Source of the DNA: Terriglobia bacterium
Lineage (GTDB): Bacteria > Acidobacteriota > Terriglobia > Bryobacterales > UBA6623
DNA: 56,813 nt
Direction: 5' to 3'
Assembly: GCA_009838515.1 (NCBI GenBank)
Contig: VXRL01000083.1
Location: forward strand, 1-56,813
Part shown: piece after piece, positions 25,049-33,960 of the stretch
How the letters are laid out: the number at the start of each line of letters is the position of its first letter
Numbering within the stretch: position 1 is the stretch's first letter
Notes under the pieces: model-generated
Database searches by the model: none
The model's input: the letters and a program-made list of their open reading frames with translations, nothing else
What the model was told of the DNA's origin: nothing
Position numbers and translations under genes: made by a program

Positions 25049-25867
25049 ATGCGCCTCACGGGTCCCCTGTCGCGTCAGTTCGACCCGGCGAGCGTGCCCG
25101 AAGCCGAGTCAACAGGCGAGGTGGACTGGTCTCGCTTCAACGCCAATTTCGAGCGGCTGCTTGGCACGGACTGGCGGGAGGTCAATCGGCACGCCGACTG
25201 TTCGCCCGGGTGGCGGCTGATGCGGCTATACCTTTCGTTCCTGCAGCAGCGGCGCAACGCGATCCTGGACTTCGAGGGCAAACTTCGCGTATTTTCCCGC
25301 CTGAGACTGCCGCCAAATCCGAGCATCGTCCATTTCGGAGCCGAGGCTGGCTGGGAAGCAGCTCTGCTGCAAGCACTGCACGGCGACAAGGGCAGAGTAT
25401 TGCTCATTGACAGCGATCCCGTGGCGTACCAGCGCTTCACCCAGTCGCCCCGGAGAGTCCGGGTGCGCGCCCCCCGAGGAAGCAAGCTGCGATGGATCGA
25501 CGTCGTTCGCGACCCAGCGCGGATGGAGTATGCCCGAGAGGATTTCTTCCGGATGAAGGCACCTGGATCCTTCGATGTCGGCGTCGACTGGGGCCTGATC
25601 GAGCATTACAACGATCTCGGCAAGCAATCACTGATCTCGCTGTTCCGCAGCTTTCTCGGGCCGCACGGGGTGCAAATCTCCTCCTGCCCCAGGGACCGGC
25701 TGGCGGTCCGACTGTTCTACCGCGCGTTCTCCGAGGAGTTAAACCTCGGGTACCGCGAGCTGATGACGCTTCGGGAACTCTCCGATCATGTCGAGCGCAG
25801 CGGCTGCCAGATCGAGTCTCGGCATCGACTGCCGGCTCACAACATCGTCGCCTATCGATTCATGTAG
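25049..25867 (+). CDS. SAM-dependent methyltransferase-like protein
   Basis: 272 residues. Motif I of class I methyltransferases is visible as SIVHFGAEAGWEAALLQAL (92-110), followed by an acidic strand end (VLLIDSDPVAYQRF) and DVGVDWGLIEHYND, which matches the post-motif region with a WGLIEH signature. The glycine-rich loop is atypical (FGAEAGWE rather than GxGxG), so activity is likely but not certain. The first 90 residues form a helical lid. The start at 25049 was chosen because the longer frame reads through the divergent HAD gene and is non-coding there. There is no Shine-Dalgarno site. Its position just after the desaturase/acyltransferase/GH3 set suggests tailoring of the same product, which is inferred only. 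Confidence 0.75.
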   Translation: MRLTGPLSRQFDPASVPEAESTGEVDWSRFNANFERLLGTDWREVNRHADCSPGWRLMRLYLSFLQQRRNAILDFEGKLRVFSRLRLPPNPSIVHFGAEAGWEAALLQALHGDKGRVLLIDSDPVAYQRFTQSPRRVRVRAPRGSKLRWIDVVRDPARMEYAREDFFRMKAPGSFDVGVDWGLIEHYNDLGKQSLISLFRSFLGPHGVQISSCPRDRLAVRLFYRAFSEELNLGYRELMTLRELSDHVERSGCQIESRHRLPAHNIVAYRFM

Positions 25868-26073
25868 CCTGCGGTGCGGGGCTTTCTAGGGCAGTGCCGC
25901 TTCGAGCCGACGCCGCCGGTCTCTTCGGTGGCGGGAATGATGGTGGCGTGACAGGCGCCGGCGGGGCACATTCCGCTCGAAACGAGCCTGCTCTGCGTGC
26001 CCATTCTGAGGAGCTTGCCTCGATCCAGCGGCTACAGGAAGAACACAGAGCCGCCAGAAAACGCTCCGGCCTC

Positions 26074-27432
26074 TCAGGCGAAGCCGACCCGAACCAGATC
26101 GCGGCCGTAGCGGAGCAGAAGGCCTTTTTCCACGATCGCCGCTCCGTAGAGGCGGCCTTCGACGGACAGTCGGTTCTCCGCGACACGCGCGAACTTGTCG
26201 CCTGCAGCAACGACTTCCGTCAATCCGTCGACACCGAAGAAGTAGACTCGCTCGCCGCAGCCAATGGAAGACGCCCAGCATTGGCCGCTGAGCCGGGAAT
26301 GCCAGACCCCCTCTCCGGTATCCTCGCGCAGGCAAAACGCTACGCCAGCCTTGTTGACCATGTAGATCTTGCCGCGATGGGCCAGCGGGGAGCTGAAGTA
26401 TGACGAGGCCTCTTCGGCCCGCCATGCCACGGTTGGAACCTCGCTCGCTCTGGAGCCGAACCTGATCGCAACGTTGTGTCCCTTGCTGCTGGACCCGACA
26501 ATCGCCCCGCCGCCCACTGGGGTCGGAGAAGCGATGAAGGCGCCCTGCAGGCCGTCCAGCGTCCAAAGCGGAGATCCGTCCTCGGTGGCATAAGCCTCGA
26601 CCGAATCCCCGGCACTCACCAAGGCGATCTCCCGGCCGCCGTGCGTGACAACGGTGGGGGTGCTCCACGACACGCCCTCCGGGCGATCCCTCTTCCAGAC
26701 GGTCCGTCCGTCTTCGCGGTCGACGCAGACCAGATACGATGGCTTGTCGTGCGCGACGAGCGCCAGAACCCCGGCCCGGCATAGGCGGAGGGAACTGCCG
26801 ATGCCATGGCGGCCGCCGAATTCTCCGAACTCTTCGGTCAGGCTGCGCTCCCAAACCCGGCTTCCGTCATGGTCGAGTGCCAGCAGGTTCCCGGTCTCGA
26901 AGAAGGCATAGACGGCTCGGCCATCGACGGCAGGCGTCGGGGCACCCTTGCTGACCATGTCGGAATCCTTGATCTGCTGGCTGGATGGCGACCGGTGAGT
27001 CCAGACCGCCTGGCCGGATTCCAAGTTGAACGCCGTGACGAGCAAGGTTTCCTTGGCCGGGCCTTCGACGCCCGTCGCGAACGCCTTGCCGCCCGACGCC
27101 ACGGGGCTAGACTGGCCATAGCCCGGAACTGCGGATCGCCAGATGACGTTGCGCGTGTCGGACCACTCGCTCGGGATCGCGTCGCCGTCGCCCTGTGAGA
27201 GGGCACCGTTGCCTAGGAATTCCGACCAGGGCGCAGCCCAGGCCACGCCCTGCGCGGCGACAGCCGCAAGAAACGAGCGGCGAGCGAGGCCTTGGTGGGA
27301 GCGGCGTTCCGTCGCGGCCCCGTTCGAGCCCGCCGTGTGCGTGCCGTGAGCCCCCCGCACAGGCGAAGCTGCGTCCAAGGCACTCCCAGACTGGCGGGAG
27401 TCAGCTCGGACGAATGTCTGGGTACTCTGCAT
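26074..27432 (-). CDS. Tat-exported PQQ-like beta-propeller protein
   Basis: About 452 residues from ATG 27432. An N-terminal twin-arginine signal is visible (LARRSFLAAVAAQGVAWA). The rest is a set of PQQ-like/BamB-like beta-propeller repeats, for example AFNLESGQAVWTHRSP, YLVCVDREDGRTVWKRD, AYATEDGSPLWTL and CLREDTGEGVWHSR, each ending in a W-T/K turn. There is no PQQ-dehydrogenase catalytic motif, so it is probably a structural or binding propeller in the periplasm. A longer start at 27459 is possible, but a TATGAT box at 27455-27460 and a GAGAGAGGTG site support 27432. The gene's 5' end overlaps the small 27401-27667 gene by 32 bases. Confidence 0.85.
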   Translation of the reverse strand: MQSTQTFVRADSRQSGSALDAASPVRGAHGTHTAGSNGAATERRSHQGLARRSFLAAVAAQGVAWAAPWSEFLGNGALSQGDGDAIPSEWSDTRNVIWRSAVPGYGQSSPVASGGKAFATGVEGPAKETLLVTAFNLESGQAVWTHRSPSSQQIKDSDMVSKGAPTPAVDGRAVYAFFETGNLLALDHDGSRVWERSLTEEFGEFGGRHGIGSSLRLCRAGVLALVAHDKPSYLVCVDREDGRTVWKRDRPEGVSWSTPTVVTHGGREIALVSAGDSVEAYATEDGSPLWTLDGLQGAFIASPTPVGGGAIVGSSSKGHNVAIRFGSRASEVPTVAWRAEEASSYFSSPLAHRGKIYMVNKAGVAFCLREDTGEGVWHSRLSGQCWASSIGCGERVYFFGVDGLTEVVAAGDKFARVAENRLSVEGRLYGAAIVEKGLLLRYGRDLVRVGFA

Positions 27433-27667
27433 CACCTCTCTCGCTTGCGGGGCGATCATACGCTTCCGAGCCCAAATCCGTCTCAGACAGACGCTCGCGC
27501 TCGAAATTCGCGGCGCTGTCGGTCAGTAGTGCCACAAAGCGCTGGTACTGGGCCTCGGAGAATGTCAGGGTGGTCAGACCCACCTGAACGTGAACGAACC
27601 CGTGGCCGCAACGGACGACAGTGCCGAATCCGTCGTAGCGGGCTAGCAGGGCAGATTCGCAGTGCAT
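27401..27667 (-). CDS. Small hypothetical protein, 88 residues
   Basis: Begins at ATG 27667 with a strong GGAGG site six bases upstream; longer frames from 27748 lack this. The first half (GFGTVVRCGHGFVHVQVGLTTLTFSEAQYQRF) forms regular beta strands with Cys, His and aromatic residues, and is followed by a helix (VALLTDSAANFERERL) and a polar, disordered tail. There is no signal peptide. It overlaps the start of the propeller gene, so the two are likely co-transcribed. Not assigned to a named family. Confidence 0.65.
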   Translation of the reverse strand: MHCESALLARYDGFGTVVRCGHGFVHVQVGLTTLTFSEAQYQRFVALLTDSAANFERERLSETDLGSEAYDRPASERGDAEYPDIRPS

Positions 27668-28091
27668 AGCGTTCCTCCAAATCGTTAGGAAACCGGCCGT
27701 GCAATGGCCGCACCTGCAGATCGCATCTGGTTTGCAACATGGATGCATATTTCTCGACTTACCAGCACCCCGCGAATTAGGGAAAGATAAGTTGATGATC
27801 CAAAGGTCATGACAGGGCCTAGCCGTAAGAAGAAATCCGCATCCGCGCAGATCGACTTCAAGACGGTATCACAATTTGCAACTGTATGTCAAATAGAAAT
27901 CCATCCTAGCCTCGCTCGGAGCCCCGGAGCTCGAACTCGCGGATCTGAAGCTGGCATTCGGTCTACTCGCGCCTCGCCCGAGCTCGGCGGCTCGGGGTGG
28001 TAGAGCTGTCCCGCGCGGGCCGGTCCCACGGCAGGCCCGCGTGGCGCCCCAGTTCTCTTCGGCGGGGTGAGGCGGCTACGATGGAATCAAC
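27668..28091. other. 424-base gap, AT-richer than its surroundings
   Basis: Bases 27730-27910 are visibly richer in A and T than the rest of the window. A 64-codon plus-strand frame (27809-28003, opening MTGPSRKKKSASAQIDFKT) is preceded by AAAGGTC, but its second half is Arg/Ser-rich, like a shadow frame. The gap should hold the promoters of the divergent small gene and oxidase gene. Confidence 0.4.
28077..28082 (+). promoter_or_regulatory. TACGAT -10-like box, 9 bases before a GTG start
   Basis: TACGAT ends 9 bases before the GTG at 28092, with no ribosome-binding site between. Consistent with a leaderless or near-leaderless transcript of the oxidase gene. Confidence 0.4.
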
Positions 28092-29474
28092 GTGCCGGAA
28101 CACAGCAATCGACAAGACGGGGCGCAAGAGAGAATCGTGGGGCTACTCGGCCCGCGGTGCTCGACATCCTCGTACGACATCGAGAGCCACTCTCACGACG
28201 AGTCGTTCCATCCCCCGGCCGCGCCTGACGCGGTGGCCTTTCCGGAGTCGAACGAAGAGGTCTCCGCTATCGTCAGGATCTGCGCCGAGCATGGCGTGCC
28301 GATCATCCCATTCGGTGCTGGAACCGCAGTGGAGGGCCATGTCCAAGCGATCAGCGGGGGAATCTCTTTGGACCTGTCTCGCATGGACGCCGTCCTCGAC
28401 TTGCAAGAGGACGATCTCGACTGCCGCGTCCAGGCCGGCATCCGGCGGGTTGCCCTGAACGACCGGCTGGAGAAGCACGGCTTATGGCTGCCCATAGACC
28501 CGGGGGCCGACGCCTCAGTGGGCGGCATGGCTGCCACCGGCGCGTCCGGCACGACCACCGTCAGATACGGCACCATCCGCGAGAACATCCTCGGCCTGAC
28601 CTGCGTGCTCGCCGACGGGCGCGTGCTGCGAACGGGTGGGCGCGCCCGCAAGTCGTCCGCAGGCTACGACCTGACCAAGCTCCTGCTCGGCTCGGAGGGC
28701 ACCCTCGGAATTATCACCGAGGTGCAACTGAGGCTGCACCCACTGCCCGAATGCGTGTCAGCGGCCGTTTGCAGCTTCGAGACCATCGAGCAGTGTGCGA
28801 ACTCGGTCATCGAGATCCTCCAGTCCGGACTGCCTGTCGCCCGCTGCGAGCTGTTGGACATTGCCTCAATGCGGGCGGTGAACGACTACGCGAACCTGCA
28901 CTACGCGCCGACCCCCACGATGTTCTTCGAGTTCCACGGCACCGCCGCCAGCGTCGCCGAACAGGCCGAGCGGGCGGGCGAGATCGCCGCCGACCACGGT
29001 GGCGGCGATTTCCAATGGACGCTGGAACGAGAGAAGCGGGAAAAGCTCTGGAACGCCCGCCACCACGCCTACTACGCCATCAAGGCCCTCCGCCCGGGAT
29101 CGTACGGGTGGGTCAGCGATGTTTGCGTTCCGCTTTCCAAACTGGCCGAGTGCATCGCCGACGCAAGCGCCGACATCAAGCAAGCGGGACTGGTCGCACC
29201 GATGCTGGGACACGTCGGCGACGGCAATTTCCACGCTGTCTATTTGATCGATCCCAGCGACAAGGACGAGTTCGAGCGCGCCAACCGCGTGAACGAACGC
29301 ATGACCGAACGGGCGCTGGCTATGGGCGGCACGTGTACTGGCGAGCACGGCATCGGAATCGGCAAGCAGCGCGCGCTAAAGGCACAGCACGGGGCGGGAG
29401 TCGACGTGATGCGGTCCATCAAGACCGCGCTGGACCCAGCCGGGATACTCAACCCGGGCAAGATCCTCGCCTAA
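28092..29474 (+). CDS. FAD-linked D-lactate/glycolate-type oxidase
   Basis: 460 residues starting at a GTG (28092). The FAD-binding PCMH domain spans about 40-220: VAFPESNEEVSAIVRICAEH, IPFGAGTAVEGH, SLDLSRMD, GLWLPIDPGADASVGGMAATG, TIRENILGLTCVLADGRVL and LGSEGTLGIITEV. The C-terminal FAD-oxidase domain has HVGDGNFHAVYLIDP and GTCTGEHGIGIGKQRA, the His-containing catalytic blocks of GlcD/Dld. These enzymes oxidise D-lactate, glycolate or D-2-hydroxy acids, passing electrons to quinones or cytochromes. A single protein like this, without GlcE/GlcF, fits the D-lactate dehydrogenase (cytochrome) type. No adjacent subunit genes. Its product would feed pyruvate or keto acids into metabolism. Confidence 0.93.
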   Translation: MPEHSNRQDGAQERIVGLLGPRCSTSSYDIESHSHDESFHPPAAPDAVAFPESNEEVSAIVRICAEHGVPIIPFGAGTAVEGHVQAISGGISLDLSRMDAVLDLQEDDLDCRVQAGIRRVALNDRLEKHGLWLPIDPGADASVGGMAATGASGTTTVRYGTIRENILGLTCVLADGRVLRTGGRARKSSAGYDLTKLLLGSEGTLGIITEVQLRLHPLPECVSAAVCSFETIEQCANSVIEILQSGLPVARCELLDIASMRAVNDYANLHYAPTPTMFFEFHGTAASVAEQAERAGEIAADHGGGDFQWTLEREKREKLWNARHHAYYAIKALRPGSYGWVSDVCVPLSKLAECIADASADIKQAGLVAPMLGHVGDGNFHAVYLIDPSDKDEFERANRVNERMTERALAMGGTCTGEHGIGIGKQRALKAQHGAGVDVMRSIKTALDPAGILNPGKILA

Positions 29475-29504
29475 TTCCCGCGACCCGCCAATCCGGATCG
29501 GTAG

Positions 29505-31016
29505 CTAGCGACTGCGTCCGCGGGACCGGATCCTCTCCAGAGCCTGTTCCAGGCGCATCGCGACGATCGGGTGCTCGTCATAAACGTTGCGTTTCTCCGA
29601 TGGATCGATCTCGAGGTCGAACAGCTGGTAGGGCCGCTCGAACGGCTTGCCCGCTGGCTTTTCTCTGCCCCCGGACCCATTCCCCGCCACGAGCTTCCAG
29701 CGGCCGTCGCGGATCGCGAACATCCCGCCGCCGGAGTGGTGGATCACAGGCGCGCGCGGCCTAGCCCAGTCCTTGCCTTGCAAGAGCGGCAGCAGGCTGA
29801 AGCTGTCTTCCGCAACATCTGCGGACAGGTCCGTGCCGACGATTTCGGCCACTGTCGCGAAGATATCCGTGAGACAGACGGTGCGAGCTTGGATCGAGCC
29901 CGGCTCGACGGTGCCAGGCCAGCGCGCGAAAAAGGGCACCCTGTGCCCGGCCTCCCAGATATCCGCCTTGGTGCCGCGAAGGACATAGTTGGACGTGTGG
30001 TTGAGCGATCGGAACGCCTGGATGGTCTCGTCATCGATGTGGTCCTCTTCCGAGATGCCATCCAAGCGGTACATGAACGAGCCGTTGTCGGACGTGAAGA
30101 TCACAAGCGTCTCGTCGCCGATTCCGGCGTCGTCAATCGCCTTGACGATGCCGCCGAGAGCTGCATCGACGTGCACGATGAAGTCTCCGTACGGGCCAAG
30201 ATCGGTCTTGCCCACGAACCGCTTGCCCGGCCATACGGGCTTGTGAGGTGCCGTCAACGGCACGTACAGCAGAAACTTGCGCTCTTGACGGACCTGGCGC
30301 CGGATGAAGTCCGCAGACTCTTTCACGAGCCGATCTAGCACGCCGACGGGGTCCAGATCCTTGGCGAGTTCGCCAGCGCGCATGAAGCGCGGGAACTTCA
30401 GGCCTGGCTGGCTGCCCAAAGGCAGGCCAGTGATTTTGCCGTCGCGAATGTAGACATACGGCGGGAAGTCGAGCGAGGCGGGAATGATGAAGGAGTCGTC
30501 GAAGCCGTGCGTGTGCGGGCCATCGTCGATCGGCCCGTCAAAATCGAACTCGCCGGCCGCGTCCTTGGCAAACCCCAGGCCCAAATGCCACTTACCGACG
30601 ACAGCTGTGCGATAGCCCCTGGCTTGCAGGAATGAGCCGATCGTCTCTCGGTCCGGTGCCAGCAACGGCTGGCCGTAGCCGTTCAAGACGCCCCGCTTGA
30701 GCCGCGTGCGCCAAGCGTACCGCCCGGTGACCAAGCCGTAGCGAGTCGGCGTGCAGACCGCAGACGGCGTGTGGGCATCGACGAACGCCATGCCTTGGCC
30801 GGCCAGGCGATCTAGGTTGGGCGTGGGGATCCGCGACTGCGGATTGAGATAGGCAACATCCCCGAAGCCGAGGTCGTCGGCAAGGATCACGACCACGTTG
30901 GGGTCGCCCGCCAGCGCGGCCCCAACGGAGAAAAGGCCCAGCCCGGCCCAGCGTAACAATGGATTCTTGGTCAGCTCGCGCAAAGCAGCACTATTCTGGC
31001 AAACTGCGGCGGACAC
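29505..31016 (-). CDS. Secreted sulfatase (arylsulfatase family)
   Basis: 503 residues with an N-terminal export signal (LLRWAGLGLFSVGAALAG). Metal site DDLGFGD (47-53) and the formylglycine motif CTPTR (88-92, Cys modified by a sulfatase maturase) are present, followed by GKWHLG, TAPHKPVWPG, FTSDNGSF and the C-terminal RDGRWKLVAG. The Cys-type motif means an anaerobic or FGE-type activator encoded elsewhere is needed. It should hydrolyse sulfate esters in the periplasm; with an agarase-like gene 3 kb away, sulfated algal or host polysaccharides are likely substrates. Start is a GTG (31016) with no clear ribosome site. Confidence 0.94.
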   Translation of the reverse strand: MSAAVCQNSAALRELTKNPLLRWAGLGLFSVGAALAGDPNVVVILADDLGFGDVAYLNPQSRIPTPNLDRLAGQGMAFVDAHTPSAVCTPTRYGLVTGRYAWRTRLKRGVLNGYGQPLLAPDRETIGSFLQARGYRTAVVGKWHLGLGFAKDAAGEFDFDGPIDDGPHTHGFDDSFIIPASLDFPPYVYIRDGKITGLPLGSQPGLKFPRFMRAGELAKDLDPVGVLDRLVKESADFIRRQVRQERKFLLYVPLTAPHKPVWPGKRFVGKTDLGPYGDFIVHVDAALGGIVKAIDDAGIGDETLVIFTSDNGSFMYRLDGISEEDHIDDETIQAFRSLNHTSNYVLRGTKADIWEAGHRVPFFARWPGTVEPGSIQARTVCLTDIFATVAEIVGTDLSADVAEDSFSLLPLLQGKDWARPRAPVIHHSGGGMFAIRDGRWKLVAGNGSGGREKPAGKPFERPYQLFDLEIDPSEKRNVYDEHPIVAMRLEQALERIRSRGRSR

Positions 31017-31087
31017 GCCGTCACAGCGGTTGCGTTGCGACCGTCGCCCGATGCGGTCGCGCGAATCGAATCTGGATCCAGGCCGTC

Positions 31088-31972
31088 CTAATCCGTCTTC
31101 TTGATCTTGCGCTTGCCGGACATGTCCCGGCGCTCGTTCTCAAGGTCGAACTCGAAATCTTCCATCAGATCGGCAAGATCCTCGTTCTCACGGTGAGGCT
31201 CGGCCCACTTGTCGGCCAGGTCGACCACAAACGTGCGCACCTTGGGCTCGTTTATGTTCTCGCGGTCAAACATGATCGCGATGTCCAGCAATGTTCTGGC
31301 GATGCCGAAGCGAACTCGGTCAGCAGTAGCCTCGATCCCTCCGGAGGCCCCCGGGCCGAGGTCGGCCACGTCCTTGCCCGTCAGGCCGGCGACTGCGAGG
31401 AAGATCCCGCGAGTCAGGGTCTGGCCCTCCATCGCGGCCCCGCGGGCGTCTACCTTGTTGCCGCCCTCCACGCTGGACAACATTGGCGAGATCGACGCGT
31501 TCCCGTCCGGTAACGGGAAGTCGAACATAACCGTCGCCTGCTCGCCGATCAGTTTGTCGAGATCGCCAACGTCTTCCGCGAAGTCGATCGCATGAACCTT
31601 GGTGCGCCGACGGTAGTCGCTGACCAATGGCTGGAAGTCCTCGATGACGGCGTCATTCTCTTCCATGCCCATAGCGTAGGCGTCCGACAGCTCGTCATAG
31701 CCGTAAGCCAAGCCTGCCCGCATCGCAGCCAGCCACAGCGTGGCCTTGGCGCCGGCGTCACCGGGTGCCCCGGCTGCCTCGCTGAGTTGCTCGACAGTCT
31801 TCGGGTAATCGCCTATCGCGAGATTGTCCATAGCGGCTTGCACGAGCCACTCTGGCGTACCTTGGCGCGGACCCGCAGGTTCGCCCGAGCAAGACAGCCC
31901 CAGCAAGCCGACTAGGGCCAGTGTCAATCCCAGATAGATCGGCGAATTGGAACGGTAGTAGCGTTGCAACAT
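31088..31972 (-). CDS. Predicted lipoprotein of unknown function
   Basis: 294 residues from the ATG at 31972, which follows an AGGAGGT site at eight bases; longer frames to 32026 lack one. The signal ends in a lipobox (ALVGLLGLSCSGE), so it should be anchored to a membrane. The mature part is helical: a TPR-like opening (TPEWLVQAAMDNLAIGDYPKTVEQL), a middle with GMEENDAVIEDF, and an acidic end (ENEDLADLMEDFEFDLENERRD) followed by a basic tail (KRKIKKTD). No catalytic motif was seen. Convergent neighbour on the left is the sulfatase on the same strand; mobA is divergent on the right. Confidence 0.8.
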   Translation of the reverse strand: MLQRYYRSNSPIYLGLTLALVGLLGLSCSGEPAGPRQGTPEWLVQAAMDNLAIGDYPKTVEQLSEAAGAPGDAGAKATLWLAAMRAGLAYGYDELSDAYAMGMEENDAVIEDFQPLVSDYRRRTKVHAIDFAEDVGDLDKLIGEQATVMFDFPLPDGNASISPMLSSVEGGNKVDARGAAMEGQTLTRGIFLAVAGLTGKDVADLGPGASGGIEATADRVRFGIARTLLDIAIMFDRENINEPKVRTFVVDLADKWAEPHRENEDLADLMEDFEFDLENERRDMSGKRKIKKTD

Positions 31973-32069
31973 GTGCGATACCTCCTCTTCGCGCATAAGT
32001 CTCTCAATTCGCCAGAGGGATTGCAACCCCTTTCGCGCGATCCCCGTCGTGGTAGCAAGGGCTGTCCGC

Positions 32070-32075
32070 TATGAT
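32070..32075 (+). promoter_or_regulatory. TATGAT -10-like box before mobA
   Basis: TATGAT ends 9 bases before the GTG at 32085, again without a ribosome-binding site. The position supports this GTG as the mobA start over longer in-frame options. Confidence 0.4.
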
Positions 32076-32084
32076 GCAACCCGG

Positions 32085-32672
32085 GTGGCGTCGGCGGGGT
32101 CAGAACAGCAGGCGATCGAGGCTTCAGGCTACGTCTTGGTCGGCGGTCGCAGCTCCCGATTCGGCTCTCCCAAGGCGCTGCACTTGTTAGACGGACGCGC
32201 GATGGCATTGCGCGTGGCCGAAGCGCTGGCAAGCCGTGTCAGGACAGTCACACTGGTGGGCGATCCGGAACAGTACCAGGTGCTGGGAATGCCGGTGATC
32301 GCGGATCGGATTGAGCGAGCCGGGCCGCTGGCGGGTATCGTGGCAGCCCTGCACCACACGCCACAGAAGTGGTGCATCGTGGCTGCCTGCGACATGCCGT
32401 TTGTCAGCGCAGGGGTCGTAGATCAGCTCTTGTTCGCTATGGCCACGGCCAGCGTCGATGCGATCATTCCCCAAACCCCGGACGGGCGGCTGCAGCCGCT
32501 GTTCGCGGCCTATGCCAAGTCCGGGCTGGTAGCCTTCGAACACGCGCTGCTCCGCGGCACGCGGAAGGTTGCCGACGCCCTAGAGTGCGTGAGCTGGGCG
32601 AAGCTGCCCGTCGACGACGCACGGTCGTTCGCAAACGTCAACCGGCCGAGCGACCTGTCGGCGGCGGGCTGA
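32085..32672 (+). CDS. mobA: Molybdenum cofactor guanylyltransferase MobA
   Basis: About 195 residues. It joins GMP to molybdopterin to make the bis-MGD cofactor. The nucleotide-binding loop is VLVGGRSSRFGSPKALHLLDG, matching the MobA GGxSxRMGxxK signature with Phe in place of Met. LAGIVAALHHTP and AACDMPFVSAGVVDQL (metal-binding Asp) follow, then LQPLFAAY. Length is typical. The frame is open upstream to 31971, but that part would overlap the divergent lipoprotein's start and reads as non-coding; GTG 32085 is preferred. No other molybdopterin genes are adjacent. Bis-MGD enzymes are common Tat substrates. Confidence 0.9.
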   Translation: MASAGSEQQAIEASGYVLVGGRSSRFGSPKALHLLDGRAMALRVAEALASRVRTVTLVGDPEQYQVLGMPVIADRIERAGPLAGIVAALHHTPQKWCIVAACDMPFVSAGVVDQLLFAMATASVDAIIPQTPDGRLQPLFAAYAKSGLVAFEHALLRGTRKVADALECVSWAKLPVDDARSFANVNRPSDLSAAG

Positions 32673-32683
32673 GCAGGACCCGC

Positions 32684-33835
32684 TCAACTCGCGAGCGCGC
32701 CGTTCAGCCGCTCCAAGTCGGCAGCGTTGTTGAAAAAGTGGGGCGAGACGCGCAGATTGCCCTGGCGGACCGAGACCACGACTCTCGCCTCTTCCAGGCG
32801 CCGGCGCATGGACGCGCTGTCGCGCTGGCCGAACGCAGCCGTCACGATGTGAGACCCGCCGTTCCCGTCGGCGCCGGAACTCAAGACCCCTCCGTGCGCG
32901 GTCAGGATGTCTCGGCATTGCTGGGCCAGACCCAAGACACGCCGTTCAATCGATTCCTTGCCGCAATCCAGGATCAGGTCCAAGCTAGCCTCCAGGGCGA
33001 ACAGTGGCGCGAAGGCTTGGACTCCGCCCTCGTACCTCAACGCTTCGTCAGGCAAGACTGGCCGCCCGTGGTGCAGACTCTCGAAGTCCCTCCAGTCCCG
33101 GTGGCTGCGCCAGCTAACGACGCTCGGCGCCAGCCAAGCGCGCGTTGCGGCGGGCACATATGCGAAGCCCGCTCCCGCCGGAGACATCAACCACTTGTAC
33201 CCGTGCACGACGAGGAAATCGACGGGCGTCGAACCAAGGTCCAGACTCAAGGCTCCAACGGATTGGGTCGCGTCGACACACAGCAATACACCCCTGCGGC
33301 GGAGTTCGGGACCCAGCTCAGCCAAGGGCGCCCGCAACCCGTTGGAATAATTCACCGAACTGAGCAGCACCAGCCGCGCGCGCGAGCCGATGTTTTCGAG
33401 AATCCGATCCGTTTCCAAGGCACCGGCCGGCGTGGGCAGAGCCCGAAAGCGCACGCCCTTGCTATCCAGCAGGCTGGGAGCGTACTGGTTGTTCGGGAAC
33501 TCGTGCTGGTAGCCAATGACTTCGTCCCCGGTGCGCCAGTCGATTCCCTGCAGGAACCACGCCAAGCCGGCTCCGGCGCTGGGACAGAACGCGATGTCGT
33601 CCGCCCCGGCTCCGATCAGGCGGGCAATCTTGCCTCGAACTAGGTCGAGACGGTCGAACCACGTGGGGAAATCGAGCGCGGCCGACTCGTCACGGGCGCG
33701 GAAGTGATCGTTGATCGCTTGGACGCCAGTTGAGGGGATCGGGCCGAATGCGGCTGAGTTCAGGTGCGCCCAAGAATTCAGCACCGGAAACAATCCGCGC
33801 AGGGCTGCCCAATCGGGCTCGTGCATCAAGTCCAT
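32684..33835 (-). CDS. Class V aminotransferase (cysteine desulfurase/NifS-like fold)
   Basis: 383 residues of a PLP-dependent fold-type I enzyme. It opens with WAHLNSAAFGPIP, the substrate-binding region; Asp188 in CVDATQSVGAL binds the PLP nitrogen, and Lys214 in HGYKWLMSPAGAGF is the Schiff-base lysine. YEGGVQAFAPLFAL and the C-terminal LRVSPHFFNNAADLERL are also typical. There is no IscS-style active Cys loop near the end, so it resembles isopenicillin-N-epimerase-like or kynureninase-like relatives rather than an iron-sulfur assembly enzyme. The substrate cannot be predicted. It is convergent with mobA, 11 bases apart. Confidence 0.9.
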   Translation of the reverse strand: MDLMHEPDWAALRGLFPVLNSWAHLNSAAFGPIPSTGVQAINDHFRARDESAALDFPTWFDRLDLVRGKIARLIGAGADDIAFCPSAGAGLAWFLQGIDWRTGDEVIGYQHEFPNNQYAPSLLDSKGVRFRALPTPAGALETDRILENIGSRARLVLLSSVNYSNGLRAPLAELGPELRRRGVLLCVDATQSVGALSLDLGSTPVDFLVVHGYKWLMSPAGAGFAYVPAATRAWLAPSVVSWRSHRDWRDFESLHHGRPVLPDEALRYEGGVQAFAPLFALEASLDLILDCGKESIERRVLGLAQQCRDILTAHGGVLSSGADGNGGSHIVTAAFGQRDSASMRRRLEEARVVVSVRQGNLRVSPHFFNNAADLERLNGALAS

Positions 33836-33960
33836 ACTTCTTATTCAACGCCAAGCACTCGGGCCGCCGCATTCGGCGACAGGCGGCTGCGCGTCCCGGG
33901 GCGGACGGGACCTAGTGGACAAAGGGTATTATTGCGTCACATGGAAGGCGCTGCAGCCCG

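Noticed and set aside
27920..27960. A GAACTCGCGGATCTG stretch that could suggest a tRNA arm
   Set aside because: No cloverleaf could be folded around it and no anticodon stem is present.
27809..28003. A 64-codon frame in the AT-richer gap before the oxidase gene
   Set aside because: Only its first 30 residues look plausible; the rest is Arg/Ser-rich, and there is no similarity I recognise.
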